The notes under the pieces: model-generated
What the model was told of the DNA's origin: nothing
Databases searched by the model: none
The model's input: only the letters and a program-made list of their open reading frames with translations
In this document: one piece after another, positions 1 through 5,774 of the stretch
How positions within the stretch are numbered: the stretch's first letter is position 1
Layout of the letters: each line of letters begins with the position of its first letter
Position numbers and translations under genes: made by a program
Origin: Methanobacteriaceae archaeon
GTDB taxonomy: Archaea; Methanobacteriota; Methanobacteria; Methanobacteriales; Methanobacteriaceae
DNA: 11,479 nt
NCBI GenBank assembly: GCA_017883605.1
Contig: JADGNH010000056.1
Coordinates: forward strand, 1 to 11,479
Reading direction: 5' to 3'

Positions 1-1
1 A

Positions 2-613
2 AAAAAATATTTTGGAGTTGATTTTACGTTTAATATTACAGGATATACTCCCATAATAGCAACCATTTTGGGAGTGGTTATGGGGCTGGCGTCCAGTGAA
101 ATAAGCAACTTGCGCAGGGATAGAAAGTCCAAAAGAAGGAAAATTAATTCGACCCGTACTCTAATTTCTCTTGAAAATGAAAGAAACCTGGAATTACTTA
201 AGGAATTCTGGTATAAATTAAACAAAACAGAGGAAAATGAAGTTGAGAAAGATGAGTTAAAGATTAGCCAGGCAAATCGATTGATTAAAATGCCCATGCC
301 TTCGTGGAATGAAATAATGTGGAGAAACCAGGCTTCATTATTAGCAATAACCTTTAGAGATAAGGAAATTATCGCAATTTCATCTTTTAATAATTGTTTA
401 GAAGTCCTTAAATCTATTTATTCAAAACTAATAGATTTAGACACTAAAGATAGGGAATATAACAGTACTTATGCTGGAAGCGGGGTTGAATTATCTTCTC
501 TACCACGTTCAAAGCGTTTTCACGAGGAAGCTCCAAATTTGTGGGATGAATTTGAAGTAATTACATTAAAATTAATTGAAAAGGGTAATCCGTTAAATGA
601 AGGGAAAAAATAG
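2..613 (+). CDS. Membrane-anchored protein of unknown function (5' end outside window)
   Basis: The frame is open from base 2 to the TAG at 611-613, giving 203 visible residues with no in-frame stop, so the TTG at base 68 is not the true start and the gene begins before the window. Visible residues 14-34 (around TPIIATILGVVMGLASSEI) form one hydrophobic helix, followed at once by a strongly basic stretch (RRDRKSKRRK, about 38-47). By the positive-inside rule, the remaining roughly 155 residues should lie in the cytoplasm. That part is charged and mostly helical, with a hydrophobic patch near MPMPSWNEIMWRNQ. No catalytic motif or family was recognised. It is convergent with the Rieske gene and ends just before the 21-bp array. 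The coding call is secure from length and composition; the function is unknown. Confidence 0.75.
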   Translation, partial: KKYFGVDFTFNITGYTPIIATILGVVMGLASSEISNLRRDRKSKRRKINSTRTLISLENERNLELLKEFWYKLNKTEENEVEKDELKISQANRLIKMPMPSWNEIMWRNQASLLAITFRDKEIIAISSFNNCLEVLKSIYSKLIDLDTKDREYNSTYAGSGVELSSLPRSKRFHEEAPNLWDEFEVITLKLIEKGNPLNEGKK

Positions 614-699
614 ATTAAATGAAAGAAATAGAGAAAGAGAAGATATAAATGTTTTATTGTAGGTTTTATATTAAAAATAAATAGAAAAAAAATAAACTT

Positions 700-825
700 C
701 TTATGGAAATCAATTCCAATTCTCCTTTTGAAGACTTTAATTCTTTTTTTGGAGATTCAGAGTCTCCTTTTGGAAATCCCAATTCTCTTTTTTGGAAATT
801 CAAATTTCCTTTTTGGGGTTTGAAA
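700..825. repeat. 21-bp periodic T-rich array, probable terminator region
   Basis: Five adjacent 21-bp units start at 721, 742, 763, 784 and 805, with a looser sixth at about 700. The consensus is close to TCTCCTTTTGGAAATTCAAA. Each unit has a run of 4 to 7 T. Several junctions form small hairpins just before a T run: GGAAATT and AATTTCC around CA at 794-809, and GGAGA with TCTCC at 751-767. The array lies between two convergent genes. Archaeal transcription ends at T-rich tracts, so serial termination of the plus-strand gene is the simplest role. The 21-bp phase is two helical turns, so intrinsic curvature is also possible. Confidence 0.65.
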
Positions 826-834
826 ATAATTTTA

Positions 835-1185
835 CTATTCTACTTGAACCAATATTTTTTCTCCCTCTATTTTAACTTCATGCATCTTAAGGGGTCTGGG
901 CGATCTCAATAGTTTTCCAAAGGTTAATTTAAGGCCGTTCCAGTCGGTCCATCGAATCACATGGCCGTCAGATAGATCAAATTGGCTGTGATGCCGAGGA
1001 CAGGTCACAACAGTCCCTTCCAGTCTGCCCTGGGATAAATTACCACCCATATGAGGGCAGCGATTATCGGTGCTATAATACTTATCTCCTACTCTGGCCA
1101 GCATGATTTCCTGCTCATTAATAACAGACATTTTCATCTGACCGTCTTTTAATTCATCTACTGTGGCGATCTCCACAAAACTCAT
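835..1185 (-). CDS. Rieske [2Fe-2S] ferredoxin
   Basis: A 116-residue soluble protein made of a single Rieske domain. The cluster ligands are visible as C43-P-H45 and C62-P-R-H65, separated by 16 residues, which matches the C-x-H / C-x2-H Rieske pattern. The segment GHVIRWTDWNGLKL and the C-terminal strands are typical of small stand-alone Rieske ferredoxins. There is no signal peptide or membrane anchor, so it should be a cytoplasmic one-electron carrier; the partner enzyme cannot be seen here. It is the second gene of a minus-strand pair, 24 bp after the stop of the nuclease-like gene. A G-rich run (GGGGGGG) lies 6 bases before the ATG and may act as ribosome-binding site. NirD-like or oxygenase-type ferredoxins share the fold, but no oxygenase is nearby. 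Confidence 0.88.
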   Translation of the reverse strand: MSFVEIATVDELKDGQMKMSVINEQEIMLARVGDKYYSTDNRCPHMGGNLSQGRLEGTVVTCPRHHSQFDLSDGHVIRWTDWNGLKLTFGKLLRSPRPLKMHEVKIEGEKILVQVE

Positions 1186-1209
1186 GATTTCCCCCCCATT
1201 AATTACTTT

Positions 1210-2046
1210 TTATTTTTCCATAAAGATGATGTTTTCTGGTTTTTCTGTTAGTGCGACTTGGTTTCCATCGATTTTCAAGATTTCATCTAACGTTTTGATG
1301 TTTCTTGATTGTTCAATGGTTATTTTATCATTTTGCTTTTTTAGCCATTCTTGGAAGTTTTCTGGAGTTTTTTGAAGGTTAAATTTTATTAAACGTCGGA
1401 ATAGTTTAGGCAAAATTACATCTTTATCTGTTATCCCCGGGATATCCCCTATTCCAACCCCTATGCTGGTTTTATCGTATGGCCAGAATTTTTTTCCATC
1501 GTTCCTTGCATTTACAACCGCATTAGTAAATTCATCCCTTATTATGGGCATTAATCCAGTGTAATATGTGGGAAATGCTAATCCTTCTTGGACTATTTTA
1601 TAATTAACACTTTCTTTAACCTTATTGTTATCTAAATCAATTTCACTACCGTCTGCAACAGTTATATCCCCCGTGAATACAAATGAAACCGGCCTTTTGT
1701 CCAGATAATTGTCAGTAGCTTTTGTTAGGATATATCCCCTGGTGCCATCTTGAGCTGATGCTACTTTATGGCCCACCCACTGTACATCCTTTATTCCAAG
1801 TTCTGAAAGCAAAAACTCTCTAGCAGCACCGGCATATTCCATTGGTTGATGATGACCACTGAAATGGGTCTCCAGAGCATCTATAGCATCCAACCTTAGC
1901 TCCACTTTTTCTTGAGATTTAAGATCTACCGGTGCCCCCTCAAGCTTCTTCCAATTGTCCTTATTATCCGCTTTAAATCTTACAGAATCCCCATCCGGCT
2001 CAAAACCTACCACATAAAAAGCACCTTTAATCAGGAAAAAAGACAT
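1210..2046 (-). CDS. Staphylococcal-nuclease-like (SNase/thermonuclease-fold) protein
   Basis: 278 residues. The N-terminal 160 or so match the SNase OB-fold. DGDS at 18-21 corresponds to the calcium-site DGDT. RLDAIDALE at 51-59 places R51, D56 and E59 at the spacing of R35, D40 and E43 of staphylococcal nuclease. GTRGYI at 101-106 supplies the R87 equivalent (R103). VNYKIVQEGLAFP matches the conserved helix after it. All key residues are present, so phosphodiester cleavage is plausible. The linker between DGDS and R51 is longer than in the model enzyme, and a C-terminal region of about 110 residues has no recognised motif. There is no signal peptide, so the protein is probably intracellular. 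The ATG at 2046 is preceded by GGGGGG at a suitable distance. It is the first gene of a unit with the Rieske ferredoxin. Confidence 0.75.
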   Translation of the reverse strand: MSFFLIKGAFYVVGFEPDGDSVRFKADNKDNWKKLEGAPVDLKSQEKVELRLDAIDALETHFSGHHQPMEYAGAAREFLLSELGIKDVQWVGHKVASAQDGTRGYILTKATDNYLDKRPVSFVFTGDITVADGSEIDLDNNKVKESVNYKIVQEGLAFPTYYTGLMPIIRDEFTNAVVNARNDGKKFWPYDKTSIGVGIGDIPGITDKDVILPKLFRRLIKFNLQKTPENFQEWLKKQNDKITIEQSRNIKTLDEILKIDGNQVALTEKPENIIFMEK

Positions 2047-2120
2047 AATCTACAACCCCCCTTAAAAAAATTTTTATCCATTCACCAACTTTCCCTCTTA
2101 AAAACAATTAAGGGAATTTA

Positions 2121-2139
2121 CAACTATATCTTATAGTTG
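2121..2139. promoter_or_regulatory. Palindromic operator/TATA candidate for the nuclease-Rieske unit
   Basis: CAACTATA (2121-2128) and TATAGTTG (2132-2139) are a perfect 8-bp inverted repeat around TCT. Each arm contains TATA-like sequence. The element lies 75 to 93 bp upstream of the nuclease ATG at 2046. If it includes the TATA box, the leader would be about 50 nt. A repressor bound here would block TBP binding; this is inference from position and symmetry. Confidence 0.45.
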
Positions 2140-2306
2140 AACTTATTACAATAAATCATTTACTATAATAGCATAGTCAATAAATAATGCTATAAATATC
2201 ATCTTTTAAAGAAACTCGTTCATATTCAACTTAGTTTTTTTTATTCTGATTTTTAAGCTGTTTCCAATCTATTGTTGTTTCCATCCTAAATTACAATATT
2301 CGTCTA

Positions 2307-2350
2307 CCTAAAATTCAAAACCTAAATTCACAAACCTAAAATTCACAAAT
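2307..2350. repeat. Three tandem 14-bp direct repeats
   Basis: Units begin at 2307, 2321 and 2335, each reading close to CCTAAAATTCACAA. A fourth, partial copy (CCTAAATTACAA) starts at 2285. The last unit runs into a TATA-like TTTTATATG. The repeats may be binding sites upstream of a plus-strand promoter, but that promoter would give a leader of about 150 nt for the flavoprotein gene. Confidence 0.5.
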
Positions 2351-2462
2351 ATTTTATATGCTGGATAAAATCTGTGTTTCTGGTTTATTCTCCCCATATT
2401 CTTTGTATTAAAAAATTTTTTATGTATGTACCTTCAAAGATAGTCTTATGATAGATTTCTAG

Positions 2463-2500
2463 ATAGTGTGGTTTGAAATACGTCCTATAGTTCACACTAT
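2463..2500. promoter_or_regulatory. Inverted repeat upstream of the iron-sulfur flavoprotein gene
   Basis: ATAGTGTG (2463-2470) and CACACTAT (2493-2500) are perfect 8-bp inverted arms with a 22-bp spacer. The right arm abuts a TATA-like TATTTAAA, about 25 bp before the start codon at 2526. A GGAG ribosome-binding site follows at 2514-2517. The arms could form an operator flanking the promoter of the downstream gene. Confidence 0.4.
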
Positions 2501-2525
2501 TTAAAGCTGTTACGGAGTTATTAGT

Positions 2526-3119
2526 ATGACCATCGTGGGAATATGCGGAAGTCCAAGAAAACAGGCCACAGATTACGTCTTAAGAGAAGCTTTAAGCATG
2601 CTGGAAGAGAAGGGTTTTGAAACAGAATTTTTTGGTGTTAGGGGTAAGGACATCAGTCCCTGTAAACATTGTGACTACTGCCTGCGGGAAAAGAAATGTA
2701 TAGTCCAGGATGATATGTACGAAGTTTATCCTATGCTGACCGAGGCCCAGGGCATAATAATGGCCACACCAGTCTACAACGGAGGATTAAGTGCCCAGCT
2801 CAAGGCCATAATGGATCGATGCCGGGCTCTGGGTGCTGTGGACTTCGATTTCCTGCGTTACAAGGTAGGAATGGCCATAGCTGTAGGGGGAGATCGGATG
2901 GGCGGACAGGAACTTGCTATACAGCAGATAATGACCTTCTACATCCTGACCGGTGCTGTCCCCGTAAGCGGGGGGGCCTTTGGTGCAAACTTGGGGGGCA
3001 CATTTTGGTCCCAGGATACTTTAGATGGTGTGAAAGAGGATGAACAGGGATTCAGGAGTTTAAGAAAAACTGTTAAAAGATTTTCAGCTTTTCTTGAGAA
3101 GTTTGAAGTGCAGAAATAG
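2526..3119 (+). CDS. Iron-sulfur flavoprotein (NADPH-dependent FMN reductase fold)
   Basis: 197 residues with a flavodoxin-like fold. The N-terminal strand and FMN phosphate loop are visible as VGICGSPRKQATD (4-16). The compact motif C46-x2-C49-x2-C52-x5-C58 is the signature of the archaeal iron-sulfur flavoproteins first described in Methanosarcina, which carry one [4Fe-4S] cluster and FMN per subunit. The second flavin loop, TPVYNGGLSAQLKAIMDR, starts at residue 81, and a glycine-rich segment (GGDRMGGQE) follows near 121. Such proteins transfer electrons from ferredoxin and some reduce O2 or peroxide; the specific partner is not visible here. The ATG has GGAG eight bases upstream. It appears to be a single-gene transcript followed by an A-rich gap. 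Confidence 0.88.
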   Translation: MTIVGICGSPRKQATDYVLREALSMLEEKGFETEFFGVRGKDISPCKHCDYCLREKKCIVQDDMYEVYPMLTEAQGIIMATPVYNGGLSAQLKAIMDRCRALGAVDFDFLRYKVGMAIAVGGDRMGGQELAIQQIMTFYILTGAVPVSGGAFGANLGGTFWSQDTLDGVKEDEQGFRSLRKTVKRFSAFLEKFEVQK

Positions 3120-3249
3120 ATTATAAAAAAAACATCATCAAAAAAAAAACCACTTTTAATCCATTAAAAATTGATTAAATGGCCCTAAAGTCCTTGTTGG
3201 TAAGTGCTTGTTAACCATCCACCCAGGATTAAGATTTTTTGAGATAACA

Positions 3250-3297
3250 ATCCCCACTACGGGGGATATTCAAAAATTGGTTAAACTTATAGAGTTT
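3250..3297. promoter_or_regulatory. Promoter/operator candidate of the ModE-type regulator
   Basis: Two small inverted repeats are stacked here: ATCCCC (3250-3255) with GGGGAT (3262-3267), then AAACT-TATAG-AGTTT (3283-3297), whose centre is TATA-like. A TATA box there places the start of transcription at about 3315 and leaves a leader of about 33 nt containing a ribosome-binding site. The symmetry would suit autoregulation by the encoded dimeric regulator. It does not match the E. coli ModE consensus closely. Confidence 0.4.
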
Positions 3298-3347
3298 GCA
3301 GAATTAATATCAATAACTAGAGAATGTTTTATGGGAGAGGTCTTGTC

Positions 3348-4040
3348 ATGAAATCAATGGAAAACCCGGAGTACAAATTGGAAATTGGCGGTAAATCTGT
3401 TCTTTTGGACTACAAAAAATTCTTACTTTTAAAATGCATCGGGGAAAGGGGATCCATTGTGAAAGCCTCCCAAAAAACAGGCATCCCCTACAGAACTGCC
3501 CTTAAATACATTGAAATAATTGAAGAACAACTTGAACGCAGAATCGTCGCCACCCAAAGAGGAGGAAAAGGCGGCGGGGGCGGAAGTCAACTTACTGATA
3601 TAGGAAAAATGGTTTTAAGAGAGTATTCCAAATTTGAAAGCATTTTTAAAAAACATGCTGATGTCAATGAACTGGAAGGCCGTGTTTTGAATATGGACAA
3701 AGAAAACCGGGTCATGAATGTGAATTTAAATGAGATAAAGATAATGATCCCTATAATGGAAGATTTAAAGGTTGGAGATAAAGTTCTACTTTTAATAAGC
3801 CCTGAAGAGATATTTATAATGTTGGAACCCCAGGAATCAAGTGTTAGAAATGTATTTGAAGGTAAAGTAATGGAAATGGGATTTAAAAATGATATGGTAA
3901 GGCTTAAAGTATCTTTAGATGATGAAGTAAGTCTTTCAGCTGATATAACTGAGTATTCAAGGGAAAAATTAGATTTAAATCTTGGGAAAAAAGTATTTAT
4001 TGGTTTCAAGGCCGCTTCTGTGCCTGTTATAAAGATATGA
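3348..4040 (+). CDS. ModE-type molybdate/tungstate-responsive transcriptional regulator
   Basis: 230 residues. An N-terminal winged helix-turn-helix (helices about 35-60: GSIVKASQKTGIPYRTALKY) is followed by the glycine-rich wing RGGKGGGGGSQLTDIG (71-86), characteristic of ModE. Two TOBE-like oxyanion-binding halves follow at about 108-161 and 168-230, the usual ModE di-MOP arrangement. It should bind molybdate or tungstate as a dimer and control uptake or enzyme genes, plausibly the Mo/W formylmethanofuran dehydrogenases of methanogens; those genes are not in the window. I chose the ATG at 3348 over the in-frame ATG at 3324 because GAGAGGT at 3335-3341 is well spaced for it, whereas nothing similar precedes 3324. 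An ATG at 3357 is a less likely alternative. It is separated from the next gene by a repeat-rich 209-bp gap. Confidence 0.85.
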   Translation: MKSMENPEYKLEIGGKSVLLDYKKFLLLKCIGERGSIVKASQKTGIPYRTALKYIEIIEEQLERRIVATQRGGKGGGGGSQLTDIGKMVLREYSKFESIFKKHADVNELEGRVLNMDKENRVMNVNLNEIKIMIPIMEDLKVGDKVLLLISPEEIFIMLEPQESSVRNVFEGKVMEMGFKNDMVRLKVSLDDEVSLSADITEYSREKLDLNLGKKVFIGFKAASVPVIKI

Positions 4041-4088
4041 TGAGAATAAGATGGCTGAATAATGTGGAACATGATAAGAATAGAAATA

Positions 4089-4222
4089 TTATAAGTTATA
4101 AGTGATATGTTAAAAGTTATAAGTTATAACACTTAAACTGTTTAGAGTTCTGTAAATCGGCAAAAAACACTTTTAAAGTCGAAAAGAATCTAATGTTATA
4201 ACTTAAAAGTTATAAGTTATAA
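4089..4222. repeat. Cluster of TTATAAGTTATAA repeats upstream of the ferredoxin gene
   Basis: The 13-mer TTATAAGTTATAA occurs at 4089-4101, 4117-4129 and 4210-4222. It is itself a tandem of the heptamer AGTTATA. The third copy is part of a perfect inverted repeat, TTATAACTT (4196-4204), AA, AAGTTATAA (4207-4215). The cluster fills the gap between the ModE-type gene and the ferredoxin and ends 28 bp before the ferredoxin ATG, so it overlaps the expected promoter. The same word recurs at 11026 and 11062. Confidence 0.65.
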
Positions 4223-4249
4223 TTATATGTTTTATTTAGGTGGTGTTGA

Positions 4250-4528
4250 ATGAGGATCGTAGTAGATAAAGATAAATGCACAGGATGTGGAATCTGCAAA
4301 GAAGCCTGCCCCAAAGGCGCTAAAATCTGGGATGTCCAAAAAAAGGCCATGGCCACCAATTTAAGATACTGTCATGTATGTACCATCTGTGCCTCAAAAT
4401 GTCCTGAAGGTGCTATTACTGTGCTTAGAGAGGATAACGAAGATGATAATGTTATAACGGCTGATAATGAAGTTACAAGAGCTGATAACGATGAACAGAA
4501 AGAAACAGTTAAAGAGAAAAACGAGTGA
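4250..4528 (+). CDS. 2[4Fe-4S] ferredoxin with acidic C-terminal tail
   Basis: 92 residues. Two cluster motifs are seen: C10-x2-C13-x2-C16-x3-C20-P and C41-x2-C44-x2-C47-x3-C51-P, so it should hold two [4Fe-4S] clusters and act as a cytoplasmic low-potential electron carrier. Residues 60-92 are a highly charged, low-complexity tail rich in D, N and E (ITADNEV, TRADNDE) that is absent from minimal ferredoxins. The last 38 bases of the gene overlap the start of hisB in another frame. The start is well supported by AGGTGGTG just upstream of the ATG. It could equally be a ferredoxin-like subunit of a larger oxidoreductase; nothing nearby identifies a partner. Confidence 0.88.
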   Translation: MRIVVDKDKCTGCGICKEACPKGAKIWDVQKKAMATNLRYCHVCTICASKCPEGAITVLREDNEDDNVITADNEVTRADNDEQKETVKEKNE

Positions 4529-5069
4529 AACCGACATTGAAATATCCTTCAATCTAGATGGAGAGGGTAAGTTCCAGATAAACACCGGCATCGAATTTTT
4601 CGACCACATGCTGGACTCTTTTGCAAAACACGGATTTTTCAACCTGAAAATAGAGGCAAAAGGAGACACCGGCGTTGATGATCACCACACCGTGGAAGAC
4701 GTGGGAATAATCCTGGGAGAAGCCTTCAAAGAAGCTTTGGGTGATAAAAAAGGAATAAAAAGGATGTCACACGCCATCATCCCCATGGACGACGCCCTGG
4801 CAACCGTGGCCGTGGATATAAGTGGAAGAAGCTATACAGTACTGGATCTAAAGTTTAAAAAAGCTAAAGTGGGAGATTTGAGTACTGAAAATGTAGAACA
4901 TTTCTTCGAATCCTTTGCAAACTCTGCCAGGATCAACATAAACGCCAGGGTGGAAGGAGAAAACGACCATCACAAGATAGAAGCATTGTTCAAAGCATTT
5001 GCCAAGGCCTTAAAAGATGCCTCCCAGGTGGAGCACGATTCCATTCCCAGTACCAAAGGGGTACTTTAG
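4491..5069 (+). CDS. hisB: Imidazoleglycerol-phosphate dehydratase
   Basis: Catalyses dehydration of imidazole glycerol phosphate to imidazole acetol phosphate in histidine biosynthesis. The 192-residue length is that of the monofunctional enzyme. Conserved metal-binding and active-site segments are all present: RKTSETDIE (9-17), FFDHMLDSFAKHG (36-48), DDHHTVED (63-70), EHFFESFA (136-143), NDHHKIEALFKAFAKAL (158-174) and the C-terminal SIPSTKGVL. I chose the ATG at 4491 rather than the in-frame ATG at 4467 because family members begin about nine residues before RKT, and GAGCTGAT lies upstream of 4491. It overlaps the ferredoxin tail by 38 bp, so the two are probably translated from one message. 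No other his gene is in the window, consistent with scattered his genes in methanogens. Confidence 0.95.
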   Translation: MNRKKQLKRKTSETDIEISFNLDGEGKFQINTGIEFFDHMLDSFAKHGFFNLKIEAKGDTGVDDHHTVEDVGIILGEAFKEALGDKKGIKRMSHAIIPMDDALATVAVDISGRSYTVLDLKFKKAKVGDLSTENVEHFFESFANSARININARVEGENDHHKIEALFKAFAKALKDASQVEHDSIPSTKGVL

Positions 5070-5147
5070 ACCAGATTGAAGTTCCTTTAAAAAGCAAAAG
5101 TGGATGCCCGTCTATTTAATTTCAAAAAAACACAAATCTACCAACGC

Positions 5148-5189
5148 ATAAAAGGAATTAAATAAAAGGAATTAAAATAAAAGGAGATT
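5148..5189. repeat. Triplicated 14-bp unit carrying the flavodoxin ribosome-binding site
   Basis: ATAAAAGGAATTAA occurs exactly twice in tandem (5148-5161 and 5162-5175), then as ATAAAAGGAGATT at 5177-5189. The third copy contains the functional-looking GGAG before the ATG at 5194. The upstream copies have GGAA in its place. This looks like a local duplication around the ribosome-binding site. Confidence 0.6.
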
Positions 5190-5193
5190 CTTA

Positions 5194-5664
5194 ATGAAGA
5201 TTCTGATAGCTTGCTACTCCTACACCGGCAACACCCTTAAAGTTGCAGAAGAATTCCAAAAAATTACAGATGCAGATTTAACCAGGATAGATCCGGTAAA
5301 AAATGGATTTTATCTTTTAAAAATATGGGGAGCTCTAAGAGAGCACAGAGCAGAGATAAATCCCTGCCAAACTGATATTATGGATTACGATAGTTTAGTA
5401 GTGTGCTGTCCTGTCTGGGCTGGTAAAACACCGGCCGGGATTAACCAGTACCTTGACGATCTTAAAAATATTAAAGGCAGGAAATTTGGCGTGTTTGTGA
5501 CCATGAAGGGTAGTGGAAACCAGAAAGCCGCCCAACAGATTCGGGAAAATCTCACCGAAGGAGGGATGGAATTTCTGGGCCAGATGATAGTCACAGAAGC
5601 AGATTTAAAATCAGGAAAATATAAGGAAATGGTTGAATTTTTTGCAAAAAAGTTTCAGGATTAG
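5194..5664 (+). CDS. Flavodoxin-family protein
   Basis: 156 residues forming one flavodoxin domain. The FMN phosphate-binding loop is clear near the N-terminus (YSYTGNT, 8-14). The isoalloxazine loops follow as CPVWAGKTPAG (72-82) and TMKGSGNQ (103-110). The length is that of short-chain flavodoxins, with no extra domain, signal peptide or cysteine cluster. It is a cytoplasmic electron carrier or a small FMN-dependent reductase; in methanogens such proteins can replace ferredoxin. The gene has GGAGATT five bases before the ATG. It follows hisB after 124 bp and is convergent with mtd. Confidence 0.85.
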   Translation: MKILIACYSYTGNTLKVAEEFQKITDADLTRIDPVKNGFYLLKIWGALREHRAEINPCQTDIMDYDSLVVCCPVWAGKTPAGINQYLDDLKNIKGRKFGVFVTMKGSGNQKAAQQIRENLTEGGMEFLGQMIVTEADLKSGKYKEMVEFFAKKFQD

Positions 5665-5741
5665 AAAATAATTAGAAAAACTTCATAAAAGAAAGAATAT
5701 CTAAAAATCAGAACAAAAAAATATTTAAAAAAAAACAAAAG

Positions 5742-5765
5742 TAAGCAGTCCAAACGGACCGCTTA
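5742..5765 (-). terminator. Hairpin plus T-run terminator of mtd
   Basis: TAAGC pairs with GCTTA and GTCC with GGAC, with one A/C mismatch between the two helices and an AAAC loop. On the minus strand the hairpin is followed at once by a long T-rich run (complement of the A run at 5727-5740). It lies 10 bp beyond the mtd stop codon, so it should end the mtd transcript. Confidence 0.7.
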
Positions 5766-5774
5766 AGAAAATAT

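Larger units (their letters stand above)
2047..2525. other. 479-bp non-coding region with promoter elements and short repeats
   Basis: No convincing coding frame or RNA gene was found in this AT-rich stretch between two divergent genes. It contains a perfect palindrome at 2121-2139, an inverted repeat with 7-bp arms (ATAGCAT 2168-2174 and ATGCTAT 2187-2193), 14-bp direct repeats at 2307-2350, a TATA-like TTTTATATG near 2352-2360, and an inverted repeat at 2463-2500 just before the flavoprotein gene. It is longer than needed for two simple archaeal promoters. A small untranslated RNA in it cannot be ruled out from sequence alone. Confidence 0.6.

Noticed and set aside
703..912. Plus-strand open frame of 69 codons with a seven-residue repeat (SPFEDFN, SFFGDSE, SPFGNPN)
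   Set aside because: The peptide periodicity is explained by the 21-bp DNA array, there is no ribosome-binding site, and the 3' part overlaps the Rieske gene on the other strand.
2285..2350. Possible CRISPR array
   Set aside because: Units are 14 bp, directly abutting, with no unique spacers and no cas genes nearby.
2047..2525. tRNA or riboswitch in the long gap
   Set aside because: No cloverleaf, T-loop consensus or known riboswitch core could be recognised in this AT-rich stretch.
3324..3347. Upstream ATG for the ModE-type regulator
   Set aside because: The well-placed GAGAGGT lies downstream of it and fits the ATG at 3348 instead.
3587..4072. Minus-strand open frame of 161 codons
   Set aside because: It is antisense to the ModE-type gene, whose domains are clear; composition is typical of a shadow frame.
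4467..4490. Upstream ATG for hisB
   Set aside because: It would add eight residues not expected in the family, deepen the overlap with the ferredoxin, and has no better ribosome-binding site than 4491.
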